DNA from: Chara braunii
Lineage: Eukaryota; Streptophyta; Charophyceae; Charales; Characeae
Assembly: GCA_003427395.1 (NCBI GenBank)
Contig: BFEA01000232.1
Location: 718,054 to 750,469 of the forward strand
DNA length: 32,416 bases
Direction of reading: 5' to 3'
Shown here: piece after piece, positions 26,710-32,416 of the stretch
Layout: each line of letters starts with the position of its first letter
Position numbering within the stretch: the first letter of the stretch is position 1
Translations under genes and position numbers: made by a program
Notes under the pieces: generated by a model
Databases searched by the model: none
What the model saw: only the letters and a program-made list of their open reading frames with translations
What the model was told of the DNA's origin: nothing

Positions 26710-28899
26710 ATGGTCGACGACGTGTCACAAGTCGCCGACGCGGTGACGACCTCGGCACCAGGCTCCATACCCGTGCCGGCGGACCAGGGCCATCAGCCCC
26801 AGGGGGTTCTGCACACCCTCCTCACCTCCCTACTTGCGTCCTTACAGGCCCAGGTGGGACTCTTGTCGCTGGCCTGCGGCAACTCCAGGACGCTGGCCGT
26901 CCTTCCTCTCCCCTCTCTCTCTCTTCTCCTGGCTCCCAGTCCGGGTCCCCCGTCCTCCGACATGGTGGCCACAAAGGAGCTTCCTCCTTTGTCGCCCCCG
27001 ACCCGACCATCCTGGTGACCGTCCTCGCTCCTAGCGAGACGACCGCCATGGCCCAGACCCTCCCTCACTCTACGGGTGCACCCGCCCAGATTTCGGTCAC
27101 TACGGCCATGGGACCATAACCCGCTGCCATGGTCTCATCTTTTCCGGGTGCCCTGCTTCTCCCTCCCCTTCGCACGACCGCAGCGCCACCTGGCTCTCCC
27201 CCCTGTGGGATGCCCCGCGCCGCTCGTGCGCCCACCTCCCCACTCTTCCTCCTGCCACTCCTCGCTCAATTTACGTTCGACGTCTCGAGGACGAGCTTGC
27301 CTAGACCCAGGCCAACCTCGCCCTCTTACGCCTTCAAGCACCCCTACCCTCACAGGTGGCCACGCCTTCGGGCGCACCTCCTTCTTCCTCTCCTCTTCCT
27401 TCCATGCAGGCTCGCTTCCCTTGCCCTGCACCCTATCCATCCCCATCCTACCTTCTTCCTATTCCCTCGGTTGCTGCGACCTCTTCCACCACAGCTCCCT
27501 CGTAGCCTGCTGCAGTTGCCCCCACCGCTCCCCCATGTGGCCCGGGCGTACAGTCAGCTGCGCCCCTTTCTCCAGGACCTGCGTCGACTTACTCAGCCGT
27601 AGCACAGGCCTCTACTCCTCGATCCCCTCGCCGCCAAAACGGTGGCGCACCACTCGTCCGCTTTGCGGACATTGCCTTGTACGACGGTACAGGGATACGC
27701 GTGTCTTGGTGGTTGCAGTCTGCCACCTGCACGCTCCAGCTTGTGGGCGCCCCACCCGACACGTGGGTGGGTCACCTCTCCACGCGCCTGCGTGGCGGTC
27801 CTTTCGACGCCTGGGAGGATTTCTACGCGCACTCCCTTCGTGAGGTTCGGACCCCGACCTTCATGGATTTTCAGGCATTCCTCGAGGACCGCTTCGGAGC
27901 CCGACATGACGTCACTGACGCCTTCGAGCACGTCGTCAGCATACACTGGTTCGGCTCTGGTGGCGCTGCCAGCTTGGACCACCACATCCAGGTCTCTCAG
28001 GACGCCCGCCTCATTTGTGATGTGGCGTTCCTCCCTGAGGCTGCTCTCATCGACCGTTTTTTGGCCAGCCTTCCCCTTGAGTACCGCTCCCAGTTATGGC
28101 GGTACGAGTTCACATCGGCCCTGCAGGCCTATGAGGCTAGCGGATGTGGGCCCGTCTTCACCCCGCCTCCTCCTCCCAGCCTCAACGTACTGGCTACGCT
28201 CCCTCCTCCTCTCACGACGCTTCCTAGCACCGCTCCCCTTTCCGCGGCCGCTCCCACCGTTCCACGCAGCAGGGCCGCCACTTCTCGCGCCGCATCAGCG
28301 TGCTCGAGTATGGTGAGCAGGACGTTGTTGCCCCGCTGTCGCCTGAGGGTGACCATAGTGACGACCTCGACCACGGCGAGGCCGTTCCCTACCACCTGGA
28401 GGACTCTACTCTCCTTATGGCCGAGCGCCTCCAGCTCATCCTCTCCGCCCTCTCTCGAGCACGCAGCCGCTCCGGTCACGCTGGGGCGTCGCCCCCTGAG
28501 GTCCCTCAACAGAACCTGCCTCAGCGCTTTGTCCCTCCTCGCGGTGTCCAACTACGCTGACCTTTCCCGCCAGCGTTGTGTTCAGTCCCCCCCAAGCCTC
28601 GCATCCCTGAGATGCCTCCTAGCCACGATGCAGTGTACACATGCGCCCTCCTCCATAGATGGCTTCTTGACATCTCCGTCGCGGTCCCTCTCACTACTGG
28701 AGCTAAGGTATTGCAGGACCCGACAGAGTGTACTCAGCCCTCTGTCGCAGTACCGTCTGCTCCTCCGCAGACCACCATCTCCCCCTCTACCCCTCCGCGA
28801 CTATCGACGCGTCGAGCCATTCGCTCAACCCGTTGCAGCGAGCAGCTTGCGACTCGCGAGGACGTTATGTCCTCTCTTCTGGACTTTAGCATGCTCTAG
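26710..28899 (+). pseudogene. Gag region of Ty3/gypsy element G
   Basis: The first ATG at 26710 opens a short frame (Met-Val-Asp-Asp-Val) with Pro/Ala/Ser-rich sequence. From about 27270 frame 2 carries a heptad segment (Leu-Glu-Asp-Glu-Leu-Ala, then Asn-Leu-Ala-Leu-Leu-Arg-Leu), a Pro/Ser-rich spacer with two TAG stops, and the gag core (about 27660-28140). The core shows Ala-Leu-Tyr-Asp-Gly-Thr-Gly, Trp-Trp-Leu-Gln, Trp-Val-Gly-His-Leu, Leu-Arg-Gly, Phe-Leu-Glu-Asp-Arg-Phe and Phe-Leu-Ala-Ser-Leu-Pro-Leu-Glu-Tyr. Coding moves to frame 1 at about 28260, giving an acidic segment (Glu-Gly-Asp-His-Ser-Asp-Asp-Leu-Asp) and Ser/Pro-rich linker, with TGA at 28558-28560 and TAG at 28897-28899. No zinc knuckle is evident. 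Base composition is strongly C-rich on the coding strand. Confidence 0.72.
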
Positions 28900-28911
28900 G
28901 CTCGTCAGGAG

Positions 28912-29430
28912 TGACTCACCCTCCACGTTGCTGCACTGCGTCGCCTTCTCACCATCCTCTCTGACCCTGATCGCACCCTCCCGATCATTCCAGTATGACT
29001 GGGGACTTCCACGAGGGTGTACTCAGCGCTATGGGATTCCGACTCTCAGGGCGACTTCATTCACCCACGTGTGGTGAAAGAAGCCCGCTTACCCACGATA
29101 GGGTCTTCGACTCCCATCTCTGTCACCCTAGGGGATGACAAGACCCAGCGCTTCTTCGATCAGACGGTCACCGACCTCCCTTTCTTCCTCACTCTCGAGC
29201 CGACTGATCGTTCCCCGGTGTCTCGTCGCCACCGCTCCTCCACACATTTCGATGTGATGCAGACGGGGTACGACTTCATTCTCGGTACTCCGTGGTCTCG
29301 TCGGTTCCGCAGCATCGAGGCCGATTGGGCGACCAACACTCTCGTTCTCAAAACCAAGTGTGGAGAGACGTATCGCGTACCTTTCATAGGTACTACCGCG
29401 ACACCACGCCCGACCCTCTTCCCCCGGAGC
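28912..29430 (+). pseudogene. Retropepsin-type protease of element G
   Basis: Frame 1 shows Ala-Leu-Trp-Asp-Ser-Asp-Ser-Gln-Gly-Asp-Phe-Ile, the equivalent of the Asp-Ser/Thr-Gly active site with Gly replaced by Asp (triplet codons 29035-29043). Further on come Val-Thr-Leu-Gly-Asp and, near 29270, Tyr-Asp-Phe-Ile-Leu-Gly-Thr-Pro-Trp, the conserved end of the fold. It lies between gag and RT in normal order. A frame change to frame 3 follows at about 29400. Confidence 0.8.
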
Positions 29431-30815
29431 CTTCCGTGCCCACACCATCTCCTACTATCATTGTCACCTCACCTCGACAGTTCGCTCACTTCATCCGACA
29501 TGACGACGTCACCTTCTTTACGGTGAACGTTACGGATCTCTTGCACTATGAACTACTGTGTCCCGACGCCGAGCTCATCTCTCTGGAGCCAGATCCTCCT
29601 TCTATCTCCATGGCTCCCATCTCTACTTTCATTCCTCCGTCGTCCGTCGAGTCCACCCCGCCCTCGCGCGCTGACGCTGATGCTAAGGAATTCGCACGCT
29701 ATACGACCGACCTGGAGCCCGCAGTTCGTGACCTCATTCGAGAGTACCACGACGTTTTCCCATCGTCGTTCTCGTACGCCGGCATCGCGATGCCGAGCAC
29801 TCCATCCAGCTGGTGCCTGACTATCGTGTTCACCACCAGGCACCCTACAGACTCTCGATCCCCGAGGCTACCGAACTCGAGCGTCAGCTTGAGGAGATCC
29901 TGAGGTTGGGTTTCATTAAACCCAACAACTCCCCGCGGGGTACGACTTCATTAAACCCAGCAACTCCCCGCGGGGTACGACTCCCCGCGGGGTGCACCCG
30001 TCCTCTTTACTCGCAAAGCGGATGGAACTCTCCGTCTTTGCATCGACTATCGCGGCCTCAACCGCTACACGGTTAAGAACAACTACCCCATGGCTCGTCC
30101 CGACGAGTTGTTTGACCGCCTAGCAGGCAACCGCTTATTTACGAAGATTGATCTTCGTAGCGGTGACCATTAGATCCGCGTCGTTGCAGCTGACCAGCCG
30201 AAGACGGCGTTCTGATCACGCTTCGGCCACTACGAGTTTACAGTGATGCCATTCGGCTTCATCAACACACCCGCTACGTTCCAGAGGGCGATGAACGACA
30301 TCTTCAGGGACATCTTGGAGCAGTACGTTCTCGTCTACCTCGACGTTATCCTGGTCTACAGTCGTACCCTTGAGGAGCATCTCGGCGACGTCCTCGACCG
30401 CTTGCGCAGACATGGCTTCTACGCCAAGCTGAGCAAGTGCCGCTTTGCCCAGCACAAAGTGGATTTTTTAGGACACTACGTGTCTGACCAGGGTCTCCAC
30501 ATGGACGACGCGAAGATCACTGTTGTTTCGGAGTGGCCCGTCCCTACATCTGTCGAGCAGCTTCACAACTTCCTAGGCCTCACTAGCGACTATAGTAATT
30601 TCATCCAGGGATACGCTAGGTATTCCTACGTCCTTACGTCCACCCACCTCTGGAAGAACCCGCCATGGGCTTGGACACCCCTCCACGAGGACGCCTTCCG
30701 CGCCCTCAAGAAGGCGGTGACATGTGCACCGATTCTTCGCCTACCCGATTTTGATCGCCCTTTTATCCTTACCACCGATGCGACAGACTTTGTTGTAGGA
30801 GCAGTGCTTTCTCAT
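29431..30815 (+). pseudogene. RT and start of RNase H, Ty3/gypsy element G
   Basis: A spacer in frame 3 (29431-29780) leads into RT with Tyr-His-Asp-Val-Phe-Pro. Frame 2 carries Pro-Tyr-Arg-Leu-Ser and Gly-Phe-Ile-Lys-Pro-Asn to 29946. A compound tandem duplication (29912-29998) returns reading to frame 3, which then stays open to 30815 except for TAG 30171-30173 and TGA 30213-30215. Motifs in order are Leu-Arg-Leu-Cys-Ile-Asp-Tyr-Arg, Thr-Lys-Ile-Asp-Leu (first Asp), Val-Met-Pro-Phe-Gly-Phe and Tyr-Leu-Asp-Val. The second catalytic Asp is thus Val (30345-30347). The connection domain follows, with Phe-Leu-Gly-His and Phe-Leu-Gly-Leu. RNase H begins with Phe-Ile-Leu-Thr-Thr-Asp-Ala-Thr-Asp and is cut at about 30815, leaving only its first acidic residue. 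Integrase is absent. Confidence 0.9.
29912..29998 (+). repeat. 35-bp plus 17-bp tandem duplication inside RT
   Basis: The 35 bases at 29912-29946 repeat at 29947-29981 with one difference, and the CTCCCCGCGGGGT core appears a third time straight after it. Together 52 extra bases shift the frame by one, matching the observed change from frame 2 to frame 3. Confidence 0.9.
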
Positions 30816-31271
30816 ATTTTCCCCTCCTCTCTTGATTCATGTCATCCTCGTATCCCTCGCTTCCCTCCCCCTACCCCTACCACTGCCTCCCGCCTGACGC
30901 CTACTTGTCTAGCTACTGACGAGCCTTCTATTGACTATTCTTTTACCATGGTTATACCTCTAGGCCTGGCCATGCCATGCGCCCAACCACCCTCAAATCT
31001 GATTTCTCACAACGGGAAGAGCAAACACAAGTCCATTTTCCTTATCTCAGGTTGTGTACACGTCAATGCGTCGGGCGCCTCTGTCGGAATCGCAAGGGTC
31101 AATTTAACCCCATACCCGGCACCTCCACAATTTTTTGTAGGGCCAAACCCCGGTAGACTTTCGAGCCTTAGTCGACCCCACTGCGGGTCCCAGTTGGCTC
31201 GGCCCGCCCACACTCATGCTCAGGGCGCGGGCCATTCGTCCCAAGGTCACCCCCACCTAGTGCTTTGAGAT
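30816..31271 (+). other. Sequence beyond the RNase H break, no gene
   Basis: Similarity to RNase H ends abruptly after Val-Leu-Ser-His at about 30813. An open frame continues to 31268, but its composition (Pro/Ser/Thr-rich, then mixed) shows no family. This is probably unrelated DNA joined by deletion. Confidence 0.5.
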
Positions 31272-31341
31272 GGGGATGTAGCTCAGCCCTCACGCCGGGT
31301 GGTAGTCTCGCTGTTCGCTCCGCAACGCTGATTTTTTTTTT
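31272..31341 (+). ncRNA. tRNA-Ala-like fragment or SINE head
   Basis: GGGGATGTAGCTCAG matches the first 15 bases of plant tRNA-Ala, including the first part of the internal promoter A box. After a 12-base interruption comes GTGGTAG, the rest of a D arm. A B-box-like GTTCGCTCC lies at 31313-31321, and ten T at 31332-31341 could end Pol III transcription. The acceptor stem does not close. It is therefore a tRNA relic or the head of a tRNA-derived SINE. Confidence 0.4.
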
Positions 31342-32170
31342 GATTCTTTATAGTGTTCTCAAGCAATTGCTCCTTCCAATACGCAGGCAGTCCAGGGGTT
31401 CTTTGAGCTTTTCTCTTCTCTTGCGCGTAGGCTAAGCGTTTTAGGCCACGCACCATTTCCTTAGGCATTTTGGCTATATGGCGTCATCGGGGTGCGTCGG
31501 GGCCGTCCTTCCCCTCGCCTCTACGCATCCATCGGATCTCACAATTTGCTTCCCACCTTATTGAAGTAGGCCCCTTAGTCTTTTCGGGGTCCTCATATGC
31601 ATGCACAGACAACATCACATTTTCCTTGGTACGATTGCGCTCCCAATCACTCTTCCAAGTCTCAAGTTCAAAAGTCATTTTCATGAATTGGCTCTATGTT
31701 AAGGGTCCCATAGCCCCTTTGTCCCTCTTCCCTTTCCCTCTTGGTGCCCAGTTCCTCTCGCCCTTATCCCGCTCAAGGCATCTCTAGCCATTACTCACCT
31801 GCACAGTCCCACACAAGCAAGAAGTTCCATACAATATCCCCCGTTGGGGATCAACACATAGCCCTTCCCACATGCCTATTCTTTCCATGCTCTTTGGCTG
31901 TGCTTTGTTCCCTCTTTGCTGTTCAATCAGCCCATCCTCTTCTCATAGTCATGCAGTCGGGGAAATGGTTGAGTCAAACTGACCTCACTTTCAACTTATG
32001 CTTTCTTCCGGATTCCGCTTCTCCCACTTCCCTTTTTGGACGTCCTCTCTCTTGCATTCTTGGTGGCACAAGGGACCGGCTACCCCCCCCTTGTCCTCTT
32101 TCTCCACCAAGTGAGGTCTGATTTCGTTCTCCGCTCGTGCCCTGGCAATGTTTTCCAAGTAAGGGGGGGA
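31283..32170 (-). pseudogene. Unidentified decayed minus-strand coding frame
   Basis: One minus frame keeps protein-like composition from about 32170 to 31283 with no frameshift, but with several TGA/TAG stops (for example 31784-31786, 31694-31696, 31484-31486). It opens with Tyr-Leu-Glu-Asn-Ile-Ala-Arg-Ala. The middle holds Trp-Lys-Ser-Asp-Trp-Glu-Arg-Asn-Arg-Thr-Lys-Glu-Asn and Trp-Glu-Ala-Asn-Cys-Glu-Ile-Arg-Trp. The end is Lys-rich with Pro-Ala-Tyr-Trp-Lys-Glu-Gln-Leu-Leu. CAG|GTGAGT, a perfect 5' splice site, lies at 31799/31798, shortly before the stop at 31784, so part may be intron. I do not recognise the family. It may be an old transposon frame or a decayed host gene. Confidence 0.4.
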
Positions 32171-32179
32171 GAAGGGTTA

Positions 32180-32350
32180 GTCATATGCTAAGTGAGGGGA
32201 AGGGAGAGAGAGGATCAGATGATGATGTGAGGGAGAGAGAGGGGAAGAGAGAGGGAGAGAGAAAAGGCAAGGGGGAAGAGGAGAGAGGGAGAAAGAGGGG
32301 GAGGGAGGGAGAAGGGAAAGGGATAGGGGGAGAGCGAGAGAAGGAAGGAG

Positions 32351-32416
<66 letters not shown>
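32180..32416 (+). repeat. Purine-rich tract with (GATA)n and (TA)n microsatellites
   Basis: An almost pure A/G tract, mainly GGGAGA and GAGAGA units, runs to about 32350. It is followed by about eight GATA units, about 13 TA units and a GA run that continues past the window end. Confidence 0.95.

Noticed and set aside
27677-29077. 466-codon plus frame as one intact protein
   Set aside because: Only its first 155 codons are gag. After about 28140 the real coding moves to frame 1, and the rest is Ser/Pro/Leu-rich out-of-frame translation.

Overview
This is a gene-poor, repeat-dense stretch of a eukaryotic nuclear genome. No bacterial, organellar or rRNA features are visible and no intact host gene can be recognised. 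The content points to the green lineage, most likely a streptophyte alga of the Chara type. The grounds are Ty3/gypsy elements primed by initiator-Met tRNA, a decayed Helitron, a Penelope-like element with an N-terminal GIY-YIG endonuclease (a layout known from the Chlamys group of green algae and spike mosses), and degenerate TTTAGGG motifs. The genus is inference, not proof.

Layout, left to right. (A) 1-3095, + strand: a Ty3/gypsy remnant with the end of a 5' LTR, a Met-tRNA primer site, a frameshifted gag-like coiled-coil region, then integrase. Protease, RT and RNase H are missing. (B) 4295-4786, + strand: an unidentified 163-residue open frame with a degenerate repeat of its 3' end. 4913-7050 holds nothing recognisable. 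(C) 7060-10577, - strand: a second Ty3/gypsy element with gag, protease and RT, its RT catalytic region duplicated in tandem by 209 bp. Its leader, a possible primer site and a possible LTR lie to the right (to about 12841), with several short tandem repeats. (D) 13345-14541, - strand: an unidentified decayed coding region just downstream of (E) 14583-17650, - strand: a Helitron with Rep HUH and double-Tyr motifs and the last 51 residues of the helicase, but no helicase core. (F) 17912-24393, - strand: a Penelope-like element bounded by direct repeats of 905 and 839 bp. (G) 24394-30815, + strand: a third Ty3/gypsy element with LTR, primer site, a 2-kb leader carrying three related hairpins, then gag, protease, RT and the first part of RNase H. 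(H) 30816-32416: a tRNA-like fragment, an unidentified decayed minus-strand frame, and microsatellites.

Every element is dead. Each visible RT second-Asp site and protease catalytic triplet carries a substitution, and frames are broken by stops and by short tandem duplications of 16, 26, 35+17 and 209 bp. Many changes are CpG transitions, as expected for methylated, silenced transposons.

The most interesting object is the Penelope-like element. Its first 658 codons form one reading frame broken only by stops. That frame joins an Arg/Asp/Gly-rich tail, a retroviral-type zinc knuckle, a long charged coiled coil, a possible SAP-like segment and an acidic tract to the GIY-YIG endonuclease, which is followed by the RT. 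This is a gag-like module fused to a domain-permuted Penelope element.
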